Origin: Pseudomonas lundensis
GTDB taxonomy: Bacteria > Pseudomonadota > Gammaproteobacteria > Pseudomonadales > Pseudomonadaceae
DNA: 64,000 bases
NCBI RefSeq assembly: GCF_002269125.1
Contig: NZ_NQKI01000001.1
Location: forward strand, 62,001-126,000
Direction of reading: 5' to 3'
Shown here in pieces: positions 16,656-25,491 of the stretch. Each line of letters begins with the position of its first letter. Within the stretch, counting starts at the first letter, position 1. The notes beneath the pieces were generated by a model, which did no database searches, had not been told where the DNA came from, and saw only the letters and a list, made by a program, of their open reading frames with translations. The translations under genes and the position numbers were made by a program.

Positions 16656-17228
16656 ATGAAAAACCGCGCACCGACCTACCTCAAGCATCAGTTCCTGATC
16701 GCCATGCCGCATATGGCTGACCCGAATTTTGCTCACTCCTTGACCTACATCGTCGAGCACACGGCCAATGGTGCGATGGGCCTGACCATCAATCGGCCGC
16801 TGGACCTGAACCTCAAGGACATCCTTGAGCAGTTGCGCCCCGAGCGTGGCGTGCCCGAACTGTGTGAGCACGTGCCGATTTACGCGGGCGGGCCGGTCAT
16901 GACCGACCGAGGGTTTGTCCTGCATCCCGCCAGCATGAATTTCGACGCCACGGTGGAACTCGAAGACGGGCTGGCGCTGAGCACGTCGCTGGATGTGCTG
17001 GCCAGTATCGCCGACGGCAACGGTCCGCGACGCAGCCTGATCTGCCTGGGCTATGCCGGCTGGGAAGCCGGTCAACTGGAAGCGGAACTGGCAGACAACG
17101 CCTGGCTTACGTGCCCGTACTCTGCCCACATTCTGTTTAACACCTCTAGCGAGTTGCGCCTTGACGCGGCCGCCAAACACCTCGGAGTAAACCTCAACTT
17201 GTTAAGCACTCAAGCAGGTCACGCCTGA
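16656..17228 (+). CDS. algH: AlgH / YqgE family protein
   Basis: A 190-residue protein of the DUF179 (YqgE/AlgH) family, highly typical in TYLKHQFLIAMPHMADPNFA, the central GGPV.TDRGFVLH pattern and SLICLGYAGWEAGQLEAELA. It was named for an effect on alginate genes in P. aeruginosa; the biochemical role is unsettled. The ATG at 16656 matches the family start, whereas the twelve extra in-frame codons upstream do not. The stop overlaps the ruvX start by one base (TGATG), so the two are translationally coupled, as is common for yqgE-yqgF. Confidence 0.93.
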   Translation: MKNRAPTYLKHQFLIAMPHMADPNFAHSLTYIVEHTANGAMGLTINRPLDLNLKDILEQLRPERGVPELCEHVPIYAGGPVMTDRGFVLHPASMNFDATVELEDGLALSTSLDVLASIADGNGPRRSLICLGYAGWEAGQLEAELADNAWLTCPYSAHILFNTSSELRLDAAAKHLGVNLNLLSTQAGHA

Positions 17229-17668
17229 TGGCCAGCCTACGTTTACTGCTGGGTTTTGATTACGGCACCCGCTCCATCGGTGTCGCCGTCGGCCAGATGA
17301 TTACCGGGCAAGCCCGCGAGCTGTGCAATTTGAAAGCCGAGAACGGCATCCCTAAGTGGGAAGAAATCGAGAAACTGATCAAGGAATGGCAGCCCGATGC
17401 CATGGTGGTGGGCATGCCGTTGAACATGGACGGCACCCCCAGCGAGTTTTGCGCCCGTGCGCAAAAATTTGCCAATCGCTTGAATGGCCGTTTCAATCTC
17501 CCCGTTTTTACCCACGACGAACGCCTGACCACCTTCGAAGCCAAGGGCGAACGCAAGGCCCAGGGCGGCCAGCGTGGCAGTTACCGCGACAACCCCGTTG
17601 ACGCCATCGCCGCCAAACTGGTGCTGCAAGGCTGGCTCGACAAAAAAACGGCTGAACCTCAAGCCTGA
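17228..17668 (+). CDS. ruvX: RuvX/YqgF pre-16S rRNA nuclease (Holliday junction resolvase-like)
   Basis: A 146-residue RNase H-fold protein. LLGFDYGTRSIGVAVGQ carries the first catalytic Asp, VVGMPLNMDGTPS the central motif with ordered acidic neighbours, and DERLTTFEA plus NPVDAIAAKLVL the remaining active-site region. YqgF homologues process 16S rRNA ends and have also been proposed to resolve branched DNA. It is coupled to algH by a one-base overlap and is followed by a hairpin before pyrR. Confidence 0.93.
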   Translation: MASLRLLLGFDYGTRSIGVAVGQMITGQARELCNLKAENGIPKWEEIEKLIKEWQPDAMVVGMPLNMDGTPSEFCARAQKFANRLNGRFNLPVFTHDERLTTFEAKGERKAQGGQRGSYRDNPVDAIAAKLVLQGWLDKKTAEPQA

Positions 17669-17705
17669 CATTGCGTTTACATGTTTGACGCACCTCATTG
17701 TTTGC

Positions 17706-17734
17706 GCCCGCCGCAGCACGCATCCTGCGCGGGC
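17706..17734 (+). terminator. Hairpin between ruvX and pyrR
   Basis: Arms GCCCGC (17706-17711) and GCGGGC (17729-17734) followed by CTTTTAA. The AAGGAG of pyrR starts within six bases of the right arm. It may end the algH-ruvX transcript in part or act on entry into pyrR; only four T residues follow, so it is not a strong terminator. Confidence 0.4.
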
Positions 17735-17750
17735 CTTTTAAGGAGCCACC

Positions 17751-18269
17751 ATGATCCTGCCTGTTCCCGCTGAACTGATCTCTCAGATGGCACTTGATCT
17801 CAAGGCCCATCTGGCCCGCCGCAACATCACCGAGCCGCGTTACATCGGCATCCGCACGGGCGGCATCTGGGTGGCCCAGGCACTGTTGCGCGCCATGGAC
17901 AGCGATGCACCGCTGGGCACGCTGGACGTCTCGTTTTACCGCGACGACTTCAGCCAGAACGGGCTGCACCCGCAAGTGCGGCCGTCCGACCTGCCGTTCG
18001 AGATCGAGGGCCAGCACCTGGTGCTGATCGACGACGTGCTGATGAGCGGGCGCACCATCCGCGCGGCACTGAACGAATTGTTCGACTATGGTCGTCCGGC
18101 CAGCGTGACCCTGGTCAGCCTGCTTGACCTGGACGCCGCCGAGCTGCCGATCCGGCCAAATGTGGTGGGCGCGACCTTGTCGCTCAAGCCGACCGAGCGG
18201 GTAAAGTTGTCCGGCCCTGCGCCGCTGACACTCGAGCTTCAAGACCTATCTCAAGACCCAGCCCTTTAA
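17751..18269 (+). CDS. pyrR: PyrR bifunctional pyr regulator / uracil phosphoribosyltransferase
   Basis: A 172-residue phosphoribosyltransferase-fold protein with the PRPP-binding motif [20 protein letters not shown] and an [14 protein letters not shown] loop. PyrR makes UMP from uracil and PRPP, and in many bacteria regulates pyrimidine genes by RNA binding; in pseudomonads the mode of regulation differs and is less clear. AAGGAG lies six bases before the ATG, and pyrB starts twelve bases after the stop, forming pyrR-pyrB-pyrC'. Confidence 0.95.
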   Translation: MILPVPAELISQMALDLKAHLARRNITEPRYIGIRTGGIWVAQALLRAMDSDAPLGTLDVSFYRDDFSQNGLHPQVRPSDLPFEIEGQHLVLIDDVLMSGRTIRAALNELFDYGRPASVTLVSLLDLDAAELPIRPNVVGATLSLKPTERVKLSGPAPLTLELQDLSQDPAL

Positions 18270-18281
18270 GAGACCACTGCG

Positions 18282-19286
18282 ATGACGCCTACAGATGCCA
18301 AGCGCCCGCTGCAGCTCAATGATCAGGGCCAGCTGCGCCACTTTCTGTCGCTCGACGGCCTGTCCCGAGAGCTGCTGACAGAGATCCTCGACACCGCCGA
18401 CTCATTCCTTGAGGTCGGCGCCCGGGCCGTGAAAAAAGTCCCGTTGCTGCGCGGCAAGACCGTGTGCAATGTGTTCTTCGAAAACTCCACCCGCACCCGT
18501 ACCACCTTTGAAATGGCAGCTCAGCGCCTGTCTGCCGACGTGATCACACTCAACGTGTCGACCTCCTCGGCAAGCAAGGGCGAAACCCTGCTCGATACCT
18601 TGCGCAACCTTGAAGCCATGGCTGCTGACATGTTCGTGGTGCGCCACGGCGATTCGGGGGCGGCGCATTTCATCGCCGAACACGTCTGCCCGCAGGTCGC
18701 GATCATCAACGGCGGCGACGGCCGTCATGCGCACCCGACCCAGGGCATGCTCGACATGCTGACCATCCGCCGTCACAAGGGTGGGTTTGAGAACCTGTCG
18801 GTGGCCATCGTCGGTGACATCCTGCACTCGCGGGTGGCGCGGTCGAACATGATCGCGCTCAAAACGTTGGGCTGTCAGGACATTCGCGTTATCGCACCGA
18901 AAACCCTGCTGCCCGTCGGCATCGAGCAATACGGGGTCAAGGTTTACACCGACATGACTGAAGGCCTGAAGGACGTCGACGTGGTGATCATGTTGCGCCT
19001 GCAACGCGAACGCATGTCCGGCGGCCTGCTGCCGAGCGAAGGCGAGTTCTATCGCCTGTTCGGCCTGACCACTGCCCGGCTGGCGGGTGCCAAACCCGAT
19101 TGCATCGTCATGCACCCCGGCCCGATCAACCGTGGCGTGGAGATTGAGTCGGCGGTGGCCGATGGCCCCCACTCGGTGATTCTCAATCAGGTGACCTACG
19201 GCATCGCCGTGCGCATGGCGGTGTTGTCCATGACCATGAGCGGGCAAACGGCCCAGCGCCAATTCGAACAGGAGAACGCCCAGTGA
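18282..19286 (+). CDS. pyrB: Aspartate carbamoyltransferase catalytic subunit
   Basis: A 334-residue enzyme that condenses carbamoyl phosphate with aspartate in pyrimidine synthesis. The carbamoyl-phosphate motif [17 protein letters not shown], the aspartate-side motif [20 protein letters not shown] and the C-terminal [13 protein letters not shown] are all intact. In Pseudomonas this subunit assembles as a dodecamer with the inactive dihydroorotase-like PyrC', whose gene overlaps the last four bases here (GTGA). The N-terminal extension before the catalytic domain is the region that binds effectors in pseudomonads. Confidence 0.97.
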   Translation: MTPTDAKRPLQLNDQGQLRHFLSLDGLSRELLTEILDTADSFLEVGARAVKKVPLLRGKTVCNVFFENSTRTRTTFEMAAQRLSADVITLNVSTSSASKGETLLDTLRNLEAMAADMFVVRHGDSGAAHFIAEHVCPQVAIINGGDGRHAHPTQGMLDMLTIRRHKGGFENLSVAIVGDILHSRVARSNMIALKTLGCQDIRVIAPKTLLPVGIEQYGVKVYTDMTEGLKDVDVVIMLRLQRERMSGGLLPSEGEFYRLFGLTTARLAGAKPDCIVMHPGPINRGVEIESAVADGPHSVILNQVTYGIAVRMAVLSMTMSGQTAQRQFEQENAQ

Positions 19287-20554
19287 AGCTCAGCATTCTC
19301 GGCGCCCGTGTAATAGACCCCGCCAGCCAGCTGGATCAGATCACCGACCTGCACCTGGAAGCCGGCAAAATCGTCGCCATGGGCGCAGCCCCGGCCGGTT
19401 TCACGCCGACCCGCACGCTAGACGCCAAAGGCCTGGTGGCGGCCCCCGGGCTGGTGGACTTGAACGTTGCCCTGCGCGAGCCGGGTTACAGCCGCAAAGG
19501 CACGATTGCCAGCGAAACCCGTGCCGCCGCAGCCGGTGGTGTGACCAGCCTATGCTGCCCGCCGCGCACCAAACCGGTGCTCGACACTTCGGCAGTGGCG
19601 GAGCTAATCCTCGACCGCGCCCGCGAAGCCGGCAACTGCAAAGTGTTCCCCATCGGAGCGCTGAGCAAGGGGCTGGAAGGCGAGCAACTGGCTGAACTGA
19701 TCGCCCTGCGCGATGCCGGGTGCGTAGCGTTCGGCAATGGCCTCACCAGCTTCAGCAACACGCGCACCTTGTGCCGCGCGCTGGAATACGCCGCCACCTT
19801 CGACCTGACCGTGATTTTCCACTCTCAAGACCGTGACCTGGCTGAAGGCGGCCTGGCCCACGATGGCCCGATGGCCGCATTCCGTGGACTGCCCGGCATA
19901 CCTGAAACGGCCGAAACCGTAGCGCTGGCCCGCGACCTGTTGCTGGTCGAACAAAGCGGCGTGCGGGCGCACTTCAGCCAACTGACCAGCGCACGCGGCG
20001 TCGCTTTGATCGCGCAAGCTCAGGCGCGCGGCCTCAAGGTCACTGCCGATGTGGCGCTGTATCAATTGATTCTGACCGACGAAGCGCTGGTGGACTTCTC
20101 CAGCGTCTACCACGTGCAACCGCCGCTGCGCACCCGTGCCGACCGTGACGGACTGCGTGAAGCAGTCAAATCCGGCGTGGTACAAGCCATTTCCAGCCAT
20201 CACCAACCCCATGAACGGGACGCCAAGCTGGCACCGTTCGGCGCCACCGAGCCAGGCATGAGCAGCGTAGAGCTGTTGTTGCCTTTGGCGATGACGTTGG
20301 TTGAAGACGGTTTACTGGACTTGCCGACCTTGTTGGCGCGTTTGAGCACAGGCCCGGCAGATGCCTTGAGCCTGCCAGCGGGTCGCTTGAGTGTCGGGTC
20401 GGCTGCCGATCTGGTGCTGTTCGATCCGGGTGCTTCAACCGTGGCCGGTGAAAAATGGCTCTCCAAAGGCGATAACTGCCCGTTCCTGGGCCATTGCCTG
20501 CCGGGCGCCGTACGCTACACGCTGGTGGACGGTCGAATCAGCTACGAAGGCTAA
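19283..20554 (+). CDS. pyrC': Non-catalytic dihydroorotase-like subunit PyrC'
   Basis: A 423-residue amidohydrolase-fold protein starting with GTG, overlapping pyrB by four bases. Active dihydroorotases have a zinc-binding Asp-x-His-x-His in this position; here residues 59-63 read DLNVA before LREPGYS, so both His are absent. This is the hallmark of the PyrC' (PyrX) scaffold that holds PyrB in the pseudomonad ATCase dodecamer. A separate active PyrC must lie elsewhere in the genome. Confidence 0.93.
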   Translation: MKLSILGARVIDPASQLDQITDLHLEAGKIVAMGAAPAGFTPTRTLDAKGLVAAPGLVDLNVALREPGYSRKGTIASETRAAAAGGVTSLCCPPRTKPVLDTSAVAELILDRAREAGNCKVFPIGALSKGLEGEQLAELIALRDAGCVAFGNGLTSFSNTRTLCRALEYAATFDLTVIFHSQDRDLAEGGLAHDGPMAAFRGLPGIPETAETVALARDLLLVEQSGVRAHFSQLTSARGVALIAQAQARGLKVTADVALYQLILTDEALVDFSSVYHVQPPLRTRADRDGLREAVKSGVVQAISSHHQPHERDAKLAPFGATEPGMSSVELLLPLAMTLVEDGLLDLPTLLARLSTGPADALSLPAGRLSVGSAADLVLFDPGASTVAGEKWLSKGDNCPFLGHCLPGAVRYTLVDGRISYEG

Positions 20555-20572
20555 GGGGTCGCCCTACACCTC

Positions 20573-20602
20573 CACCCCAGCCTCCGGGAGAGGCTTGGGG
20601 TG
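20573..20602. terminator. Strong hairpin (REP-like) between convergent genes
   Basis: CACCCCAGCCTC (20573-20584) pairs with GAGGC-T-TGGGGTG (20590-20602) around a five-base loop, with a single bulged T. It lies between the pyrC' stop and the convergent TM2 gene and can serve both directions. The CACCCCAGCC/GGGTGAGGG composition resembles dispersed palindromes common in fluorescent pseudomonads. Confidence 0.65.
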
Positions 20603-20615
20603 AGGGTTTTAGCGC

Positions 20616-21032
20616 TTAACGGCGCTCGGCATTCTTGATCGAGATCTGGGTATTCAATGTCCAGAAATCGTACAGGACACCAATCAGAAACAACCCGCCC
20701 GTGAACAGGTAGATGATTCCGGTGATCCATTTACCCATGTACATGCGGTGCAGGCCGAATACCCCCAGAAACGTCAGCAGAATCCACGCCACGCTGTAGT
20801 CGGTATTACCCGATGTAAAGCGCAGGTCCGCTTCGCGGTCCATGCTCGGGATCAGGAACAGGTCAATCAGCCAGCCAATGCCCAACAAGCCCAGGGTGAA
20901 GAACCAGATGGTCCCGGTAACCGGCTTGCCGTAATAGAAGCGGTGTGCTCCCAGAAATCCGAAAATCCACAGCAAATAACCCAGTACCTTGCTGTGAGTA
21001 TCGTGTTGTACATCGTCCCGATAGCCGCTCAT
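20616..21032 (-). CDS. TM2 domain-containing membrane protein
   Basis: A 138-residue inner-membrane protein with two TM2-type units: a first pair of helices around SKVLGYLLWIFGFLGAHRFY and a second around SVAWILLTFLGVFGLHRMYM, each followed by G-x-I-x-x-x-T-x-G-L. TM2 domains are short helical hairpins of unknown biochemical role. I used the ATG at 21032, which has AAGGGGG at a normal distance, rather than an upstream start that adds 33 residues without similarity. It is convergent with pyrC'. Confidence 0.8.
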   Translation of the reverse strand: MSGYRDDVQHDTHSKVLGYLLWIFGFLGAHRFYYGKPVTGTIWFFTLGLLGIGWLIDLFLIPSMDREADLRFTSGNTDYSVAWILLTFLGVFGLHRMYMGKWITGIIYLFTGGLFLIGVLYDFWTLNTQISIKNAERR

Positions 21033-21283
21033 TGATGCCCCCTTGGGTATCGATAGAAAAAATTTACAGTTTTTTTGTGACTTTTTTACTGTCTCGCAAC
21101 AGGTAAAAGTCTGTTGCAGGATTTCGCGCAAACCCTTGTGCTATCTGGCCTGCGCAGTCGTCATGTGACAATTTGCCACTGCTTTGGCGGTTTTTGACCC
21201 CCCGATCCAATCGACAAACGGCCTGAGAAAGGACCTAAAAGCTGTTATAAAGTTGCGCGCTTAACCACATAGAGCCCTGCCGA

Positions 21284-21931
21284 ATGCGTCCTTTATTCAA
21301 GACATGGCTAACCATTTGCCTATTACTGCCACTGGCCGCCCACGCCACCAATCGTGAGCAACGTCTTCCTTCAGGCTTCACCGGTTACACCGCAAAGTCA
21401 TCTGCGAGTGCTCCGTTTGTTGCCTCTAACAGCAAAACCGTAACACGTCCGACCTCCAGTAAAGTTCATCGCAAAGCCCCCGGCAAAATTGCGACCCCTG
21501 CTCTGGTAGCGGCCAACAAACAAAGCAGCACCGTGCTGAGCCGTGCAGTCAACGTGCTGGGTACGCCTTATCGTTGGGGCGGCAGCAGCCCAAGTAAAGG
21601 CTTTGATTGCAGCGGATTGGTCAAATACGCGTTCAATGATGTGGCGGCGGTCAATCTGCCCCGCAGCTCCAGCGCCATGGCCAGCGGCCACGGCCAGAAA
21701 GTCGACCGCAAGGACTTGAAGCCCGGCGACCTGCTGTTTTTCAACATCAAGAGCCGCAAGGTCAACCATGTAGCCATTTACCTGGGCAATGACCGGTTTA
21801 TCCATGCGCCACGTCGCGGCAAGTCGGTGACCATCGACACACTGAAAAAACCGTACTGGCAGAGCCACTATGTGGTCGCCAAACGCGTATTGCCTAAAGA
21901 GCAAACCAACCTGCGGGTTGCGCAGCGCTAA
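21284..21931 (+). CDS. NlpC/P60 family peptidoglycan endopeptidase (C40)
   Basis: A 215-residue exported protein with a signal peptide (about residues 1-21, cleaved near AAHA). A Ser/Thr/Lys-rich linker leads to the NlpC/P60 domain with the catalytic Cys in GFDCSGLVKYAF, the His in VNHVAIYLG and a third polar residue in FIHAPR. Such enzymes cut D-Glu to meso-DAP bonds in peptidoglycan stem peptides. The last four bases overlap the stop end of pilT on the other strand. A related gene lies next to pilT in P. aeruginosa. Confidence 0.9.
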   Translation: MRPLFKTWLTICLLLPLAAHATNREQRLPSGFTGYTAKSSASAPFVASNSKTVTRPTSSKVHRKAPGKIATPALVAANKQSSTVLSRAVNVLGTPYRWGGSSPSKGFDCSGLVKYAFNDVAAVNLPRSSSAMASGHGQKVDRKDLKPGDLLFFNIKSRKVNHVAIYLGNDRFIHAPRRGKSVTIDTLKKPYWQSHYVVAKRVLPKEQTNLRVAQR

Positions 21932-22854
21932 CTGGTCTGGATGACGGACGCCATTTGCGCCACTTTGTTTTCCCGAATCAGGTTCCTGATCGCAGGCGTG
22001 CCAAGCATGATTTCGTGTGCCGCAATGCGCCCGCCGCCTTTTTTCTTGAGCAACGTCTGACAGACCACTGCCTGCAGTGATTCAGACAACATCGCCCGCA
22101 CCATGGCTTTTTCTTCTGCCGGAAACACATCGACGATACGGTCAATGGTTTTGGCCGCACTGGGCGTGTGCAACGTGGCGAACACCAGGTGTCCGGTTTC
22201 CGCAGCAGTGAGGGCCAAGCGGATGCTGTCGAGGTCGCGCATTTCACCCAGCAGAATCACGTCCGGGTCTTCACGCAGTGCTGAGCGCAGTGCGTTGGCG
22301 AAACTGTGGGTGTCACGGTGCACTTCGCGCTGGTTGATCAGGCAGCGGCGCGATACGTGGATGAATTCAATCGGGTCTTCAATGGTAAGGATGTGTTGCT
22401 GACGCGTGCTGTTCAGGTGATCGATGATGGCGGCCAACGTGGTGGTTTTGCCTGAGCCCGTCGCGCCGGTGATCAAGACCAAACCGCAGGGCAGGCCGAA
22501 CAGCGGGCTCAGGACGTGTTCCAAACCCAGTGATGCCAGGCTCGGCACCGTCGCGCCAATACTGCGCATCACCGCAGCGGGGCCATGCTGTTGCCTGAAG
22601 GCATTCACTCGAAACCGCCCCAGCCCCGGCGCGGTGTATGAAAAATCAGCTTCGTGGGTTGCCTCAAAGGCACCCCGCTGCGACTCATTCATCATGCTGT
22701 GGATAAGTTCGTGTACACGCTGCGCACTCACGCTCGGCAGCTCGCAACGCTGCATGTCGCCATCTATGCGCAGCATCGGCACCATGCCCGCAGACACGTG
22801 CACGTCCGATGCTCCGCGTTTTACACATAAGGCCAACAGGTCGGCGATATCCAT
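21928..22854 (-). CDS. pilT: Type IV pilus retraction ATPase PilT, C-terminally shortened
   Basis: A 308-residue secretion-type ATPase. Walker A is GATGSGKTTTLAAI (about residues 130-140), the Asp box TIEDPIEF, Walker B DVILLGEMRD, the His box GHLVFATLHT and the retraction motif AIRNLIRE is present. PilT of P. aeruginosa has 344 residues; here the protein stops about 15 residues after AIRNLIRE (after VIQTS), lacking the final helices, and ends inside the last bases of the convergent nlpC gene. pilU, next to pilT in P. aeruginosa, is absent. The ATG at 22854 follows GGAGGGGGG and matches the family start. Function in retraction is uncertain. Confidence 0.88.
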   Translation of the reverse strand: MDIADLLALCVKRGASDVHVSAGMVPMLRIDGDMQRCELPSVSAQRVHELIHSMMNESQRGAFEATHEADFSYTAPGLGRFRVNAFRQQHGPAAVMRSIGATVPSLASLGLEHVLSPLFGLPCGLVLITGATGSGKTTTLAAIIDHLNSTRQQHILTIEDPIEFIHVSRRCLINQREVHRDTHSFANALRSALREDPDVILLGEMRDLDSIRLALTAAETGHLVFATLHTPSAAKTIDRIVDVFPAEEKAMVRAMLSESLQAVVCQTLLKKKGGGRIAAHEIMLGTPAIRNLIRENKVAQMASVIQTS

Positions 22855-22911
22855 CCCCCCTCCCAATTCCAGTAGAATGCCGCAGACTTTCACCACGGCG
22901 GGCTTAATTGA

Positions 22912-23598
22912 ATGTCCACGATAGCTGACAACATTGCTCAGGTTGAGGCGCGCATCCGCGCAGCCGCACTGGCTGTGCAACGCGATGTAACGAGCGTTCA
23001 CTTACTGGCGGTCAGCAAGACCAAACCCGCCGCCGCGCTGCGTGAAGCATATGCCGCCGGGCTCCGCAACTTTGGCGAAAACTACCTGCAGGAAGCGCGC
23101 GCCAAACAGGTCGAATTAGCTGACCTGCCCTTGTGTTGGCACTTCATCGGCCCCATTCAATCGAACAAGACGCGTGACATCGCTGAGCATTTTGCGTGGG
23201 TGCACTCCGTAGACCGCCTTAAAATTGCTCAGCGTCTGTCGCAACAGCGGCCAAATGAGCTGCCACCGTTGAACATTTGCATTCAGGTGAACGTCAGCGG
23301 CGAGGCCAGCAAGTCCGGGTGTACCCCGACGGACCTGCCCGCGCTGGCGGAAGCGATCAATGGATTGCCGCGCTTGAAGCTGCGCGGGCTGATGGCGATT
23401 CCAGAGCCTACCGACGACCGCGCCGAACAGGACGCAGCGTTTGCGAAAGTCCGTGAACTGCAACACAGCCTGGACATGGGGCTCGACACACTTTCGATGG
23501 GCATGAGCCACGACCTTGAGTCGGCCATTGCCCAAGGTGCCACTTGGGTGCGGATCGGTACTGCACTGTTTGGCGCTCGCGACTACAGTCAGGCCTGA
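22912..23598 (+). CDS. yggS: YggS/PROSC family PLP homeostasis protein
   Basis: A 228-residue PLP-binding protein with a single alanine-racemase-like barrel. The PLP Lys lies in LLAVSKTKP, followed by GENYLQEA, WHFIGPIQSNK and GLMAIPEP; the phosphate-binding end is GMSHDLESAIAQGATWVRIGTALFG. The family has no known catalytic activity and buffers free PLP, affecting amino-acid metabolism. It is divergent from pilT (57 bp) and begins the yggS-proC-yggT-yggU run. Confidence 0.95.
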   Translation: MSTIADNIAQVEARIRAAALAVQRDVTSVHLLAVSKTKPAAALREAYAAGLRNFGENYLQEARAKQVELADLPLCWHFIGPIQSNKTRDIAEHFAWVHSVDRLKIAQRLSQQRPNELPPLNICIQVNVSGEASKSGCTPTDLPALAEAINGLPRLKLRGLMAIPEPTDDRAEQDAAFAKVRELQHSLDMGLDTLSMGMSHDLESAIAQGATWVRIGTALFGARDYSQA

Positions 23599-23630
23599 AA
23601 AGGTCTGCCTCACACTTATAAGGATCTGTC

Positions 23631-24449
23631 ATGAGCAAGACGCGTATTGCCTTTATCGGAGCCGGGAACATGGCTTCCAGCTTGATTGGCGGCCTGCTGG
23701 CCAAAGGTCTGGACGCAGCACAGATCCGCGCCAGCGATCCTGGCGCCGAGACCCGCGCCAACGTAGCGGCTGAACACGGCATCGAATTGTTCGCTGATAA
23801 CGCCCAAGCCGTTCAGGACGCTGACGTGATTGTGATTGCGGTCAAGCCGCAGGCCATGAAGGCTGTGTGCCAAGACCTGCGACCGCACCTCAAACCCAAG
23901 CAACTGCTGGTGTCGATTGCTGCCGGTATCACCTCTTCCAGCCTGCTGCAGTGGCTGGGCACGCAACCGTTGGTGCGCTGCATGCCCAACACGCCTGCCC
24001 TGTTGGGCAAGGGTGTCAGCGGTCTGTACGCCACTGATGACGTCACCCAAGAGCAACGCGCGATGGCCGACGAGTTGTTGAGCGCTGTGGGCGTTGTGGT
24101 CTGGGTCGAGACAGAAGCCCAGATCGATGCGGTAACGGCAGTATCGGGCAGCGGCCCGGCGTATTTCTTCCTGTTGATTGAAGCCATGACCAACGCGGGC
24201 GTGAAGCTGGGCCTGAGCCATGACGTCGCGGAGAAACTGGCCGAGCAAACAGCGCTGGGCGCCGCCTGCATGGCTGTTGACAGTGATGCCGACGCGGCCG
24301 AGTTGCGTCGTCGCGTGACCTCGCCAGCAGGCACCACTGAAGCTGCAATCAAGTCATTCCAGGCCAGTGGTTTTGAAGCAACGGTCGAAAAAGCATTGAG
24401 TGCCGCCGCGCACCGCTCGGCCGAAATGGCCGAACAACTGGGTCAATAA
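23631..24449 (+). CDS. proC: Pyrroline-5-carboxylate reductase
   Basis: A 272-residue enzyme making proline from pyrroline-5-carboxylate with NAD(P)H. The Rossmann motif is [18 protein letters not shown], the middle shows VIAVKPQ, and the C-terminal signature [26 protein letters not shown] and [11 protein letters not shown] are complete. Length matches the family. It lies 32 bp after yggS and eight bp before yggT, an arrangement shared by many gammaproteobacteria. Confidence 0.97.
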   Translation: MSKTRIAFIGAGNMASSLIGGLLAKGLDAAQIRASDPGAETRANVAAEHGIELFADNAQAVQDADVIVIAVKPQAMKAVCQDLRPHLKPKQLLVSIAAGITSSSLLQWLGTQPLVRCMPNTPALLGKGVSGLYATDDVTQEQRAMADELLSAVGVVVWVETEAQIDAVTAVSGSGPAYFFLLIEAMTNAGVKLGLSHDVAEKLAEQTALGAACMAVDSDADAAELRRRVTSPAGTTEAAIKSFQASGFEATVEKALSAAAHRSAEMAEQLGQ

Positions 24450-24460
24450 AGGAGCAAATG

Positions 24461-25048
24461 ATGTCAGGACTTAATGGCGCTGCCATTTTTGTGGTTCAAA
24501 CCCTGGGCAGCCTGTATTTGCTGGTCGTGCTGTTGCGATTCATCCTGCAACTGGTACGCGCCAACTTCTACAACCCGATCTGCCAGTTCATCGTCAAGGC
24601 CACGCAAACCCTGCTCAAGCCAATGCGCCGCGTGATTCCAAGCATTTTCGGCCTGGACATGTCGTCGCTGGTGCTGGCCATTCTGGTGCAAATGGTGGTG
24701 TTCGCCATCGTGCTGACCTTGAGTTACATCCCGTTCAACATCCTCGGGCTGCTGCTGTGGTCGATCATCGGTGTGACGGCGCTGTTCCTGAAGGTGTTCT
24801 TCTTCGCCATGATCATCAGCGTGATTCTGTCGTGGGTGGCACCGGGCAGCACCAGCCCCGGCGCCGAACTGGTCAATCAGATCACCGAGCCAGCCCTGGC
24901 CCCGTTCCGTCGCTTTCTGCCGAACTTGGGCGGTCTGGATATCTCGCCGATCCTCGCGTTCATGGTTATCCAACTGATCCAGAGCTACGTGATCCCGCCA
25001 TTGGCCATGTACGTCGGTATGCCGCCTGAGCTGTTCGGCCTGATCTGA
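24461..25048 (+). CDS. yggT: YggT family integral membrane protein
   Basis: A 195-residue protein made of two YggT repeats, each with two hydrophobic helices. The paired motifs are [34 protein letters not shown] in the first half and [11 protein letters not shown].. with [12 protein letters not shown] in the second. The family has been tied to osmotic-shock tolerance and to membrane-protein folding, without a clear mechanism. Two ATGs are adjacent; the second has GGAG at a better distance. The stop overlaps the yggU start by one base. Confidence 0.9.
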   Translation: MSGLNGAAIFVVQTLGSLYLLVVLLRFILQLVRANFYNPICQFIVKATQTLLKPMRRVIPSIFGLDMSSLVLAILVQMVVFAIVLTLSYIPFNILGLLLWSIIGVTALFLKVFFFAMIISVILSWVAPGSTSPGAELVNQITEPALAPFRRFLPNLGGLDISPILAFMVIQLIQSYVIPPLAMYVGMPPELFGLI

Positions 25049-25344
25049 TGAGTTATTTCCGCTGGGACGGTGACGACCTGATTCTTGACTGTCATTTGCA
25101 ACCCAAGGCCAGCAGCGATGAGTTCGCTGGCCTGCACGGTGACCGCCTGAAAATCCGTCTCACCGCCCCGCCGGTTGAAGGCAAGGCCAACGCCCATTTG
25201 ATGGCCTTTCTTGCCAAAGCGTTCGGCATCTCTAAAAGTCAGGTCAGCCTGATCAGTGGCGAGCTCAACCGACAGAAACGGGTACGCCTGCACAGCCCCA
25301 AAAAACTGCCGGTGCTTCCCGGGTTGATCCGTCCCGACCTCTGA
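25048..25344 (+). CDS. yggU: DUF167 (YggU) family protein
   Basis: A small soluble protein of 98 residues with the DUF167 pattern: an N-terminal YFRWDGDDLILDCHLQPKA, the central LKIRLTAPPVEGKANAHL and then SLISGELNRQKRVRL. The role is unknown. Translational coupling to yggT (TGATG) supports a conserved pair. Confidence 0.9.
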   Translation: MSYFRWDGDDLILDCHLQPKASSDEFAGLHGDRLKIRLTAPPVEGKANAHLMAFLAKAFGISKSQVSLISGELNRQKRVRLHSPKKLPVLPGLIRPDL

Positions 25345-25395
25345 CGCCAAACCTGTTTGCACAGGCTGCGACAGGCTGCAAAACGGCCTTTAGGG

Positions 25396-25415
25396 CAGCA
25401 TGGATGCGCTGCCAA
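25396..25415 (+). promoter_or_regulatory. Small hairpin upstream of metX
   Basis: GGCAGC and GCTGCC arms, eight bases apart, lie in the 147-bp gap between yggU and metX. No long T run follows and I do not recognise a riboswitch here. It may be a weak end for the yggS-yggU transcript. Confidence 0.3.
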
Positions 25416-25491
25416 AGGGTTTTGCACCATTGCTTGCCGCTCGCTGCCCCGCTCATTAGACTTACGCCTCATTTAAATGAGAGCAGGGTCG

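Noticed and set aside
25345..25491. Possible SAM-type riboswitch before metX
   Set aside because: Only short hairpins are visible; no known SAM or SAH riboswitch core could be recognised.
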